A DNA stretch of 64,000 nucleotides from Sitta carolinensis (lineage: Eukaryota > Chordata > Aves > Passeriformes > Sittidae), in the NCBI GenBank assembly GCA_032173965.1, contig CM063284.1, positions 117,092,410-117,156,409 of the forward strand, written 5' to 3'. Positions 27,201 to 40,609 of this stretch are shown in pieces. The notes beneath the pieces were generated by a model that was given only the letters and a program-made list of their open reading frames with translations, was not told the origin of the DNA and did no database searches. A program made the position numbers and the translations under genes. Every line of letters starts with the position of its first letter. Position 1 is the stretch's first letter.

Positions 27201-30200
27201 ATGGATTCTTCAATATTTTATATGAAATGTATAAATACAAAATAATTTATATGAAATGCATTCTTCTAGGTCTAAATTAATTTACATGCCATTATGTTGG
27301 TGCAAAGTCTGGACTTTTCACATTTTGTATATCAGACTACAGAAACAGACCTGCTTTTAAACAGAGAATATAGTCTGATAATGGTTATATTTTGCTTTTC
27401 TTTTATGAAAAATTGAAAATAGGAAATGAGAATTTAAAGGACAATGCCACAGGATAGGTTAAAAAAATACTCTTGTCTAAATTATTTCCAAGTGAAATGC
27501 ACATTAAGGTATATAAAAGAAGTCTTCATGTTAGCTTCATATGCCAAATTTGCTACAACCTTTACTTTTTGATCTATTTTCCATACAGACAGATATCTCT
27601 ATATTATAAACTTCCTGCAATTTTTCATATACCTCACACATTTCAAGAAGTTATATTAACACATTCCAACTACAGATTTTGGTTGAGCCAGCCATTATTA
27701 AGCAGATGCCATTAACATTTGGATTTCTGAAGGCTGGTTGGAAACTTTTCTGAAAAAAAGAAAGAAAAATAATCATTGAATGCGACTGTTTGGAGAGATT
27801 TCCACTGAAGTTTCAGGTTTCCATTGGCAGCATGAGATAACTGCTGCCCGTTTACACTGTGCCTGCTTGCTTGCCCAGACTCCTTTTTGTGTGGTAGTTC
27901 AGGAGGAATCTGGAACTCAGAGGAATTTCCATCCTGGCAGAACAAGGGAATAGTATGGTATTTCAAAATGAAAAAAAAAAAAATCTCAAATACTAGTAGT
28001 TATTATTCAGAAATGCAGTAAGATTTCCTATTTTGCTTCATTTCCATCAGTGTGTATGGAAGACAAAGACTTGGTCCATTTCTTCCCTTCTAGTTCCCAC
28101 AACAGTCAGCATGCACATCTCCTTTTGTCTCCCACCAAGGCTCCAGAACAACACCTCTCCTTCAGCCAGTGTTTCTGTTTGAAGGAGACATCTTCCACTT
28201 CCACCAGTAAAGCTTGCATCTCTGAAAGGAAGCAAGGTGATGATGAGACAAAGAAGCTTGTTCGGTTTCAGACCTGACCACTCATGCACGACAATATTAC
28301 CTTGGATAAACAGTGTTTTTTAAGCATAAGCTTGAGCAAACAATGGTATGTAAATTGTATCAGCCTACAAATAGCTCTGGGAGGCATTGTGTCTCATACC
28401 ACAATTCAGAATAATTGCTTACTGGCTTCCTTTTGCTCTTGGGGGATAATAATCAGCTGCTTACCTCTGTCTGTAGTAAAACTACTAAACATCAGCACAG
28501 AAAGCCTAAACACAAGTACATACTTGCTCACTTGGTTCATTTAGCTGCTAAAGATCTTGTATCACTCACTCCTTATTTGATGCAGAGCATGCAAGCCTTT
28601 ACTTGCTTTCTATGTATTTGGAATCTTTATCTCTCATAACCATATAAAGTTGTTATTTTTATCTCCTTTCACCCATATGAAGTTTGAGCAAAACTGCAGC
28701 CCATAACAGTCTGTTTGTCCTTCCCCATTTGTAGAGAGGAGATAATAAAATTTATTCATACTCCTAGAACATTAAAGAAACACTGATTCTCAATTCTGTG
28801 TAATATGTAAAATGTATTTACACCATGTTTATGTCACAATGCCATGATGGTGTAAAGCCTCCTCTCCCTTATATGAGAATCAATCTCAATATGAACAATA
28901 CTCAGTGATTTGTTCATGTGAAAGGATAGAACTCCATCCTATGGGAAGCTAAGATGCTAAGAACTTCATGTTAATAGCTTGTGTCACTCTGTGCCCTAAG
29001 ATTGGATATTTTGTCTCTGAATAATTATAGTCATATCTAAACCCCTTTGTAATTTCACACAGAAATATACTTACTGGATTAGTCTAATTTTTTAAAAGTA
29101 CATGACCCAGTAGGAGTCATTTAAGAACTGGGCTGAAAGAGAAAACACAATTAGCCTTCAACTTGGGTGGCTCTTTTGGTTTAACCTCCAAAACTTCTGC
29201 TTAACCCCTGCAGTCCAAAGCACACCGGTGTATAATCTCCTTGTAATAAATGCCATTTGCATGGCTTGCCAAAATATATCTTAAGGGTTTTCATGTTGTT
29301 TTCATTTCCTTTCAAAGGTTTTCAGCATAACAACTGTGATATTTATACTGTTTTATGTGAAAGAGCATCTTCCCCCTTCTAGAGGAAACTGAGACTGTTC
29401 CACACCTGCTCCCAAGCACATCCTGACATTTTGAAAATGAATACATACAGGGCACACAATATGTTCAGGTTGAATAGCTGTTCCAGTATATGCAGTTAAA
29501 TTAAAATATATTGATTGCACATCAGGATTAACATAGATGTAAAGTCCTCTGAAATCAGAGCCCACAAAATACCAATCCTTTACCCTGTCAACTCCATCTT
29601 CAGTGATGCCATTGTAGGAAGCAGATGAATATGCTCATATTCATTTCCTCAATCAGCACCAGATTTGTAATTCTGCAAGGTGACAAAGAAGAGCTAAGTT
29701 GTAATGGATGGTGGTATGCTGAGAAGTATGCCATAAATTTTCATAAGTGTTTATAATATTAAAATTTGTTGATAAAAGTTTTCTTGTGTGGAAATCATAG
29801 AAATGCCAAAGTTAATATGTGCAATCATGGAGGCGCAAAAGGATTTTTAGCCCACAACATTTTGGAAGTGTCAACTGCTACAAAATGTTGGTTGAGTCAC
29901 CAGATAGATCTTGGACAGTAACTTTTCCCTTTCCTTCATCATCACACCATATACTTACTTCATATATGAGAAATAATGCCAAGAGCAGTAGTGTTGACTT
30001 ATTCCCATGGAGTGGGGATTGGACTTGGCGCATTTTGCTTGATATTGCCCTCTCAACATGACTTTGTTCTGAGGTCTCATCACATCTGTGCAATACCCCC
30101 TAGGTGACAGAACTTTTTTATTTTCACCATAGGGCATTAGGAAAGAGAGGTGTCATCTGTTTGTCTTTAACCAGATTACCCAGTTTGAAATCCAGGGGTA

Positions 30201-32077
30201 CAACTAATTGCAAGTGGTGCCTGCTGGCATAAAGTTTCTTGTCACTAATGGAGTTTATATCTTTAAATAAACACAAGTGTTCCATTAACTTAAATACATT
30301 CTGTTTTAACCTTTAAATAAATGATGTTATTCTGTTTCATGATGGAAAATGTGCTGAGACTGGATGCAGACCTTTCAATAGGTTTGGTCTTTAGATTAGA
30401 TGTATTAGTTTCATCACTAGCTTTGATTTCTTTTATGTCATTGCGACAGGACCAATTTATTTAAATATGGTATTTTTACAGGTACTAGACCAAATGGAAG
30501 GTCCTATAATTTTTTCATGGTTCCTATCAAGTGAAGAATAATTTGCTTGAAATGCAGGCCTTTGACTGTGATGTGTTTCCTTCAACTCGTTTATTGTCCT
30601 CTTTCTAAACTGTGATTCAGGTACTTGCTTAGTAAATATTGTCTGACATTTTACTGCATTTCCATAGCAGCAAAAAAGCAGAGCAGTAAAATTAAAAAAT
30701 ATAGGCTATGAAGCCTACAGTTTTACATCTCATAGTGTTAAATATTTTTTTTTTTAACAGCAGCTATTTGTTATTCACCCTGTCTGCCCTTTTCTGCACA
30801 CACATACTCATAGCAGCAGAGATTTTGTAGTAGTTTAGTTCCCCTAGGGCTGTGTCATGAGGTCCATGATAAAATATAAGACCAGAATTATTGCTAGCAT
30901 AAAGCCGTTTGTGGCAACTGAAAGCTTGGTTCATCATTGATTAGTGATTGGTATCCTGCTGTAGCCATTTCATTAATATGGAAATAAAGGAAATTGCCTG
31001 AAAAGGAAAGAGGAAACAACAGCTTTGTATAAGAGGGGCTTTTTCTCAGTATATTTCCTTAGTTTGCTTAGCTTAAGAAATGCAGCAGGATCATAATGAG
31101 GAAAGACCAAAGCACGGTATCTTTGTAATATTTTAGTAGATTGCCTGTGCAGTTGTATTATATAATTATAGGGCAGAATAAATTTTAACCATTCTATAAG
31201 TATTTGTCATTTCTGTAAAAAGTTCTAGAGATCTGAATTTATATTATGCTATGATGACCAAGACCCTATACCAAGAAATGACTGAAAGTTTTCAGTTTCA
31301 CTTCCTTTGTTTAATAAATGTACAATGTATAAAAAATCCAAATGGCTACACAGTGGTCACATTATGCAACTTACTGGGCTTTTGTCTAAACTGCAGAATG
31401 TACATCTTCACCCTTGGGAAAAAATTGGTCTTCCTTTTCTTTTCCCTTAAAACTCAAGAAATGAAGGACGTTCAAGAAATACCCAACTTCACTTAGCTTT
31501 ATGTTAACACAAAAAATATTTAATTTATTGTAACCAATGGTAGCATTTAAAAATATATAGAAAGGAAAATGAAAGCACATCAGGAAAAGATCAATACATA
31601 TTCCAGTATGTTGCAGAAAAATATGTATCTGTGTCAGAAGATTGCTGAAATCATCAAAAGAGGGCACTGAAGAAAGCTGTGGCAATGGAAATAGAGCATG
31701 GAAATAAGTATTAATGTGTTTGGAGCAAAAAGGATCTTAACAGTGATGCAGACCTCTTGAGCAATGATAGAAGGGTGAAATTGCTTAAAGATGTATAAAT
31801 GACAAGTGATCTCTTAGTATTTTTTCTCCATTTTTGGGAAAAATGAAAGAAGTAAATGATAGAGGTGTTTGAAAAGATAATGATGATAAAACCTTTTTTG
31901 ATCCTGTGATAATCTGAGAGAATGCATAGTACTAAATATTAAAATGATAGACATTTTGAAAAGAGCATTTATCTTTCATTCAGAGATTTTGAAAGAGTTA
32001 GGTAGGTGAGGAATTCTCTCAGGATCTGATCTTCATTTTTGCTGTTTTTTGGAACACCAAAGAAGTTCTGGAAGAGA

Positions 32078-32105
32078 GGATAATAATAGTTGGATAATAA
32101 TAGTT
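32078..32105. repeat. Perfect 14-bp tandem duplication
   Basis: ggataataatagtt occurs twice head to tail with no differences, suggesting a recent slippage event. Confidence 0.92.
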
Positions 32106-33877
32106 TAGAAGGAGTCTTAGGGAAATTATTTATATTCAGTGCTTAACAATGTTCTTAATTGGGCACCTTATGAAATTTCAATCAAGAAATAAAGGTATTA
32201 TGGAAATGATATGGCATTCCTCAGATGTACTAATAATACATTATCTCTACTCCAAATGTAACCACTTCCTCAGAGATTTCTGTTTAAGAATATTGTGTTT
32301 TAAGGGCTAAATTCCTAAAGGTTGTATAAGTGCTTTAGGTCCTTTCATGCCAAAAATTTCAACAATGACCAACATAATAATAATATTACAGCATTATGCA
32401 ATATAATAATTTATAAGATTTACGGGAATGGAAAGGTAGGGAAGTCGCAAATAACAAAGATAAATATTGAAATTCTATTGTTTGTGTCTTCAAAAAGCCT
32501 TAAACCTCCAAAGTATTTAGAATTCTATAACTGTTATATCATGATTGTTCAGCTATTTTTTGAATCTTTTTAAAAAACAAGCATAATTTGATGTACTGAT
32601 TCCTTCACATGTCTACTAAATAAAAGGCTTTCTTTGTAGTGGGTTTTAAAATGTGTTTATCGTGTCCTGGGAGAAGAACTCTAACTTACTATGTCTTGAC
32701 TTGCTTTCATCCAAGAGGGACTTAGTCTTGTAGTATGAGGCTAATTACAGTGCTTTTGGTCAGTCAAAGAAAGCATCTTAGGGGAAAAGTTTATGTGGGA
32801 GTTTTTAGTAACTGCCTTATGTCAAGTTACCATTGTATCTGAAGAAACAGACTTTCTGAGTTTAGTAAATATTTCCTCATATCAAAGTGGATATTTAAGT
32901 TCTTAAATAAGAATTTACATGTTAAATTCTTGGAGAAGAACTTCAACATTAAGTTCTTTGAAGATAGCTACGTCTAGTATATTAATGCTGTATCCTAATT
33001 TAATCACCGAAATGTCATCTTTTACTTTAGAATACATACAGTAAATAAATATTGCTGATTTCAAAATACTCTTTTATTTCAAATATAGAAGTTTAATTCT
33101 TAGTCAGGCAGTGTTAGACTTGACCAAATATGAGCCAATTTGACAATGTTTCTGAAAGCAAGTTAATGTGAAATGTAAAAAGACAAGAAAAAAATATACT
33201 GAACAAGTAAACTTAGAAAATACCTGAAGAGTTGTATTTGATGCAACAATTCAGTTTTTACAATGACTGTATTGTTCAGGGCCACAAAGCCCTGTTGGCA
33301 GAGCTGACTGCAGCTGTATGAAATCACTTGGAGGTGCAAGTAGCTATGATGAGAAAGGGCTCCCTGAAAAGCTGGTCCCCACCTCTTACCCACACCTTTT
33401 CCATATTCTGGTGGTGTGGCTGTCTCCAGGACTGGGATTCTCTGGGGCACTGACTGACGTAAGTGAGTTTGTCCTAGTGCTTGGGAGAAAAGTCCCAGGG
33501 TTGTTCTTTCCCCTGGAGTAAGGGCCTCACAGCAGATGATTGGATTCAGTGTTGGTGTGGGGACTGTGCTGATTATTCTGGGTGGTTCTGCAGGCATGGG
33601 AGCTGCTGGAAGACATCAGACTTAATCCTACCCTCCTCACATGAGTGTCTCCTCTACTGAACCTAGTAAATTTTCTAAGGGAAGAGCTTTTGGGTTAAAT
33701 TACATTATGATTATGCTATTATAATTTTTATACTTATAACATTTGCAGGATTTCTTTTATTTAGAAAGGGTAACTATTTTGTATATAGATAAATTGTATG
33801 TGTGATTGGGCCAGACTTCCAGAATGTATTCTATATATTTGCTTGTTTATCCAAAGAGTCAGGGATGCTGAACTAAT

Positions 33878-33965
33878 TACACACATACACACAACAATAT
33901 CAAGAAACATTCATACACATATATGCATATGTTAACATATATATGTGATTTGTATAGATATATGC
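33878..33965. repeat. AC/AT low-complexity tract
   Basis: Alternating purine-pyrimidine sequence (acacacatacacacaac and later catatatgcatatg). The second part is palindromic. No gene signal is present. Confidence 0.7.
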
Positions 33966-36900
33966 TATGAACTAACTCCCTGCACATTTGGGTATTTGCA
34001 TGAACATACTTGACTTGGCTTCATATCTGATGTCAGCTTTCTTAATCGATACACAGCTTTATGGGGAGAAGGCAGGAGTGTTTTGTAAGTGTCTCTTTTG
34101 TTTTAACTACAAGCTGTTCCTTAATTAAATCAGTGTTTGGATACTTTGGGACATATTGAAGGGAATGCTTAAAAATAGAAATCAGAGAACTCTGTTCTGC
34201 ATCCAGCTCTTTCAAAGACTTGATTGATTGACTTCAGTGAAACATTTTAGGATAAATTTTATGTTTTTATTTCACTGGCTTCTTACAAATTTAGGGTGGG
34301 GAATGCAAAATGGTAACCTCTAATACTGTGGAGAAAAGGAAATGAACACTGAATGTGATGAAAGCGTAATGCAAAAACTTAATCTAGTTTCATAAACTTT
34401 GCAGACAGTAAAACAAAAACAAAATCACAGTCATGATTTAGTATTACCAGTGGACAGACTCAGCATTTTTCACAGATTTATGGTTGAAATCTTGGCTTCA
34501 TGATATAATACTTTGTTTGTGTAGTGAGAATAAATCCTCACTAAAAACAAACTGGAAGGTCTTTATTCCCAAACAAATACTTGCAATAAGACAGAAACAT
34601 AGTATGTGAAGAGAAAAAGAAGATAGAAAGGTAATGGTTCCATGTATGTTCCTAAAGCCTTGTAGCATCTCCAGGCTTTCAATATGAAGTGACAGCTTTA
34701 ATTTAGAGTTGGAGACATTTTTATAGCTCTGCATTCAGTTCTTTTATGTGGGCAGTACAAAGTGCTTATCAGGACAAGCACATGTTTTAAACCACCAGGC
34801 ACTTTATATACTGGGAATCAGGAGTAGGGTCCTGAATTTAGGATTATAGAAAATATACCATAAATTGGATCATTAGAGAGTAAAAATGGTGATAAGATTA
34901 ACGGTGTACCTGAGAACATATGGGCCTTGTACATTATCCCTGTGCTATCATTCTTATTTATTTTTTGCTTTTGAGGCATGGATTTGCTTTGACTCTGGAG
35001 AAAAATAGAAAGAAGATGGGTATCTTACCTGGTTAAACAGGTGTTCATTGCAGAATAGGCAATACAGCTAACAGTTATCTTACTGTGCATTGTGTGTATT
35101 ATGTTAAAAACTTAGAAAGCCTAGTAAAAGGCTCTGCAAGTGCAAATTGAACTAAAACATGGAATGCAGCCACACTATCAAAGAGAGAAGGGAATAGCAG
35201 GCTACTCTGTGATTTCTGTGGTGTGCCTGTGGTGCAAAACAGCAACTGCTCTTTTAGGTGGTTTTCATATTTTCCAAGACATAAGCTTGAAATAACAAGT
35301 GCAAACTGTGTTGCAGCATCTTAGAAATTGTGTTTTTACAGCATTAAAGAGGTTAAGTATTTATTGTCTACCAGTGGTAGGGGAAATAGGGAGGTTGAGT
35401 ATGAAAGTAAGTAGAAGTCCTTGAAAATCCAAAGCTCCTCCCTTTGGGGAGATATTTTTAAGAGTGGATCTAGAAATCAACTACCATAAGCAAGTAATCC
35501 ATGAGAAAGTTGAATTACGTTTGAGAAAGTGAATTTAGATTTTGTCCTTGTCCTTTTTGTGTAGTGGAAATCACCCATTTACTGTATAAATATTTTGCAT
35601 GCTTTGCTTCCATATCCTCATCTGAATGCAGTTTTTCAATTGGAGCAGCAGTTTCCTCACTTTTATAGAAGAATGCATTATAATGAAGGAAATCTGATGA
35701 GTCTTCAGTGGAGGATGAAAGTAGTGATGTTAACCTCTCACTGTATTTTGTAAGTAGTTATAAGACAGAGATAAAGTTTGATATTTTATTCATCTCATTG
35801 AGTTGCAATAGCCTTGGAAGTAGTAATAGATTGCAATAAACTACTCCCAGGAATTCAAGAACATTCAAGAGCATGAGTGTGATCATACTGAATCAGGATG
35901 AATACTTAGGTAATCCATTTTCCTGTCTGTAACAGTGCTCAGTTTTTTAGGGAAAGCATGCAAGAAACATACAGGGATGTGGGGGCCTGTGTGGATTTTG
36001 ACAGAGACTATCAGTGCTAATATATTGCCCATTTATAATCAAAAATGGTTATTGCTTAATTAATTTTACCAAAAAATTGCAGTAAGAACTATTTTATCCC
36101 TTCTTAGCTTACTATGCAGCTGATTCTTGAGAGTAACAGCATTTTGTCCCCCACATTTCTCTTGTAGGAGATAAAAGATGGACAGATGGCAGAGTGCAAA
36201 GGGCACAAAAACCAATATAAACTACATCTTTCCTGCCTCCTCTGGTTCACTTTGGTTCTTCAGTGAAAGTAGAGGCATGCCATTAAAATTCACCAATGTT
36301 GTTTGTCTCCAAAGTAACCCTAGAGCAGAACAACTAGACATCAACTCTTACTAAGGCCAGGAATAAAAGATCTGTAAGGTTTAAATTTAATGGTCAAGGG
36401 GGCCGTGTTGTGGTGTATTTCTAAGCAAATAGTCTGTCACCTTGTTGAGTATTAATTATCAAAGCGTAATTTAAGCAATATATTTGCTGTCCATTTTGTT
36501 TGACAAATACAAATCCACCAGCACCTTAAGGTGTATATGGTTTACCCCAAACTCTAGGAATCCATTAGAAATACTTAGTATACCAGATGATGGGGTATAC
36601 CCCAGGTCATACATAAATGCAGCAGTCATTGTGGTTAAGAGGGACACTTTGGCCCTAAAGAAGTGAGAGACCTGTGGATTTAGTGGGCAGCATGTCCCTA
36701 GGGAGGTGTGTGAATATGCAAAGGACAAAATGAGAGGTGTGAGCTCAAGCAGAAGCAGGAATAAACACATTTGCCACCTCTCCAACTCCGAAGTAACAAA
36801 GGAGATGAGACAAAGGGGATGTATGGGGGACTTGCCTCCCATGGAGAAATATGGTAGGTTTTCATTTTATCAGCTTCTTCCATATAACTCCCATCTGCTG

Positions 36901-38785
36901 AATCACTGGGTTAAAGAGGTTTCTTTTCTGACAGTGGATTTTCCTGAGCCCCTGCAAAATAATAATGCATGTTTATAATTTCTTGCCATGGCATCAGATA
37001 AGGCAGGCTCACCTTGTCTTTATGCCTATTCCAGCAATGATAAAAAAAGAGATTACAGGACACCTTCCCTGGGGTCTGAAAACTTCCTGTCATAGACTGA
37101 TTGCTTAGCCCTGCTGAAAACAGGTGTCTCTCTCTCCAGGGAGATGAAGCTGGAATGAATAAGTCTACAGTGACTGAAATCTACTGATGTATAAGTCTGT
37201 GACAGCCTAATGTGGTTACTGGTATTCACAAAGACACCTAGCATTACATTTTCTCTCCACAGTCTTCTTTTCTGAACTTGCACAGTAAAATTAAATGAGG
37301 CAGAAGGTCTGCAGCAGGATTTTTTCCTGGGTTTAAAGGCTTCCCTTCACATTTTGTACTAATCCATCTATTTTGGGTAGATAAAATGTGAGTAAGGGAG
37401 GAAAGCAAGTAACATTTTTATCCATTTGGTCTTTTAAAGATTCTTTTTACTAACTTTTAAGAATGACTTTCACAGCAGCAAGACCTTCAGAAAAATACTA
37501 TACTAAAGGTGAAACACTAATTTTATAGTCATAGTTTTGGTCATCATAATTTCTCTCTTTTGGTAGTATTTGTGCCCCAATAAGAATTTTGAGTATTCTG
37601 GATATTTTTTTTTCTGAATCTTGAAATTAAGTCATAATACTGAAATTTCAAGACCACGACTCTACTTCTCTGGGGAAACGGTAGACAAAAATATGCCATC
37701 ATATAAAAAGTACAACTTCTTGAAAGTCTTGAAGTAGATAGAATTTAGTAAAGTCAAATTTGGTAGAGATATGCTCTCTAGCCTTGTGCATATTAGGCAG
37801 GTGAGAATATATGCACTGCAAAGTACATGCATGTAATTCGTGTCTTTTGCAGAAAAGCAGACAAAGGAAATGTCCTCAGGTATGCTTAATGGCCTGCTCA
37901 CAGAGGAGACAAATGGTATTCCAGTGTTCCAACTGCTTTTGCTGTCAGTAATATGAATTTCAATAGTTCCATAATAAGTATCTCTAGCTGATATCTTCGA
38001 TAAGTCTCACTGTGGCTTGTGGTCCCAATAATTGTGGTAGGAAATGTTGAAGATTTCTGCCTGCAAAAATCTTCTCCCAAGTGTAATATTTTTCAGCCAT
38101 GGAGCCAGAAAGACTATCTTCCTTCTACAGATGCTTGAGATGTTTTATTTTTTGATCCATATTTTATGTTTATCCACTTATCAAATGATTGGCTGGTCTT
38201 CCAATTTTTTTTTACTGCAAGTATCGCTAATCAGATTCTCATTCATCTGACATTCATTTTGCTCGAGTTAACATCATGATTTAACAGAGGAAATTGCATA
38301 GTGCTGTGAAGTTCCAGATGCATTATAAAGATCTTCCTTTGTCTTGTAGAACTGAGGGTGAATTTTGAGAGTTGTACCATTTAACGCACTTACCATTCAA
38401 TCGTCGATGTCATCCTGTAGCTCATGTGTACTTAAAGAACCCTATTGACTCCATTGGGCTAACTGTTGAGACTAAGGGTTCCAGGTTCTGAGTTTTACTA
38501 GGGCCTTTGCTCTAAACTTGTCTTAGCTTCTTACTTGATAACTGTCTCCTTTTGTTCTCCTTATGAAAACTAACTTGCTCAAGTTTATAAATTCGATGCT
38601 GGTTTAGTTGTATCAGATCTGCCACAGCAAAGAAACCAGCATGTTTTGAAGACAGAAACATGCCTTGAAGTTTCTTGTATTTTCTAAAAGTTCCCCCTTT
38701 TCCACAGAGACTGTCATAGCACATCTGATGAATTCACTAGAAATCATATACCAAAAAGCTCTGAAAAAGGAAACACTTTTATGAT

Positions 38786-38953
38786 GAGAGGGTGACCGAG
38801 CACTGGCACAGAGAGAAGTCCCTACCCTGGGAGATAGAGAGTCATCAAGACATGGCCCTGGGGAAATGACTCTAGGTGGCCTGGGTTGGCAGGGGACTTA
38901 GACCAGGTAACCTCCAGAGGTCCCCTCCAACCTTTACCTTTCCCTGAACCATT
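38786..38953 (+). mobile_element. CR1 LINE, 3' fragment
   Basis: The sequence runs gagggtgaccgagcactggc, then a degenerate middle, then ctctaggtggcctg, and ends with aacctccagaggtcccctcc and aacc. These blocks occur in this order near the 3' end of avian CR1. The terminal short repeat (ATTCTGTG-like) is missing or decayed into tttccctgaacc. It is non-coding and truncated at 5'. The subfamily cannot be set by eye. Confidence 0.9.
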
Positions 38954-40455
38954 TTTGCTGTACTAGCACTCAAGTAGGACCTATGCATTAATTTAAGCAA
39001 TTAATGAATGAAGACCAATTAATTGGTCTCCTGTAAAGCTGTCCAATCTCTTGATGATTCCTGGGGAGGTTCACACAGTTCTGGATGATGGCCAGGAGGC
39101 ATTTGCATCAACCTATGCAGTCCAAGTATTCTGGAGGAAACATTATTGTGCTACAGCGTAGAAAAGCACAGCACACAGAGGTGTGATACTTTGCAACTAA
39201 TTAAGGCTGCTGTGTTCTTACCTCAGCTGTGTAGGAACATTACATACATAGCATTAAAACAGTCTGATAAACATTTGAGGAATTTTGCAGATCTTGGGGA
39301 TCAGTACTTTGAAAACCAAAGGAGAAATCATCTACCATGGGAATCTGTTGTAATGCATGACTTCAGATCAGTCTCTGTCTTCACTTTTGCTTGTGTAATC
39401 TTGCTGAGCATCTCTAGGTAATTAGGAATAATAATCTCCAGCCTTTGATCAGCATTGGTGTCTTTTATGACATTCTGGTAGCCCCCCTGCTTTCTTCAAC
39501 TTGTTTGTTCTGCTCCAAGCCTTTTGAGAGACAGTTGACAAGTACGGGTATGTCTTGGCCATGCCTAGGGATGGACAAAAGAGCTGCTGGAAAAGGTTTG
39601 ACTGATGGGATAAATAGAGAGACCACCGCTGAGATAAGGGAAAAGCTCCACTAGAATATCACTAGTTAAAATCTTTTTGTAGTGCACACTGAAATACCAG
39701 CAGTGGGGCTAGTGGATGGTGGCAGGAATTGGGAAGGAAAATGGGGATAATTACTGCATCTGTGGTTTGCAAGGACAAGGCTAGATAAAATTCTGAAGCA
39801 CTGCAGTCCCTGCTATGGAGAAAAAGCAGAAGTTGGGAGGATTAAATGGAAGTAAGTCACTGAGAGATGAATCAAGTTCAGAGCAAAAAGTTAAGATTAA
39901 ATAATTTGAACAATTTTATGAAAGAGATCTAAATATATAACATATGCAGAACTTTTACACTTCTATATGTATACCTTTGAGTTTTGAAATGACCCTGGAA
40001 GGTATCATCTTTACTTCTAAATACTTGTTTTAAATTCAGATCATAATTCATCTCTTACGAATGATGAATTACGAGTTTGTAACAAGCCAAAGTGAAGATG
40101 ATCTTAATGTGATTCCAAAAGAAAGTATGTATTTCCATTGGAAAAGGAACATGTGGGAGTTTGTCTGCACATCTAGAAGAGTGCTGGCCACACATATTCA
40201 GGGAGGGTGAATTTGAGGTAAAATGGGTGCTGTTTGAATGATAACATTTTGGAATGGCATTCCAAAAGGGTTAGGGGAATCAAGACAGTTTATGCAGAAA
40301 TTAAAGTCCTTAAAAGGATTTGAGAGTGGAGTTAATTTTGGTGTCAAAGAATCTAGCTTAAATGACCCAAACGACATGTTTTATTTCCCTGTAGCTCTAT
40401 AACAATCATTTTCCAAAACGAGTGTTTCTGTTGACAGCTTCCTAGTAAACTGTAC

Positions 40456-40457
40456 AT

Positions 40458-40496
<39 letters not shown>

Positions 40497-40519
40497 TATT
40501 ATATTTATTTATTTGCTTG
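40456..40519. repeat. (TTTA)n microsatellite
   Basis: A perfect TTTA tract up to about 40496, then a degenerate tatattatatttatttattt extension. It directly abuts the GATA tract that follows. Confidence 0.95.
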
Positions 40520-40594
<75 letters not shown>

Positions 40595-40609
40595 GGATAG
40601 ATAGATAGA
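40520..40609. repeat. (GATA)n microsatellite, about 22 units
   Basis: Ninety bases of GATA repeat with one interruption (gatg, near 40593). On the other strand it reads TATC, and the 40509-40772 minus frame ending in repeated serine, isoleucine, tyrosine and leucine is this tract translated. Confidence 0.96.

Larger units (their letters stand above)
13401..38785. other. Intron 1 stretch with no recognised gene
   Basis: AT-rich sequence containing only the small repeats listed separately. Frames at 22803-23174 (+), 33163-33597 (-) and 36471-36842 (-) are the longest, at 123-144 codons. None carries a motif I recognise, and several overlap frames on the other strand. The 33.3-33.6 kb segment is richer in G+C than its flanks and could be an old unidentified repeat. 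Confidence 0.6.
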
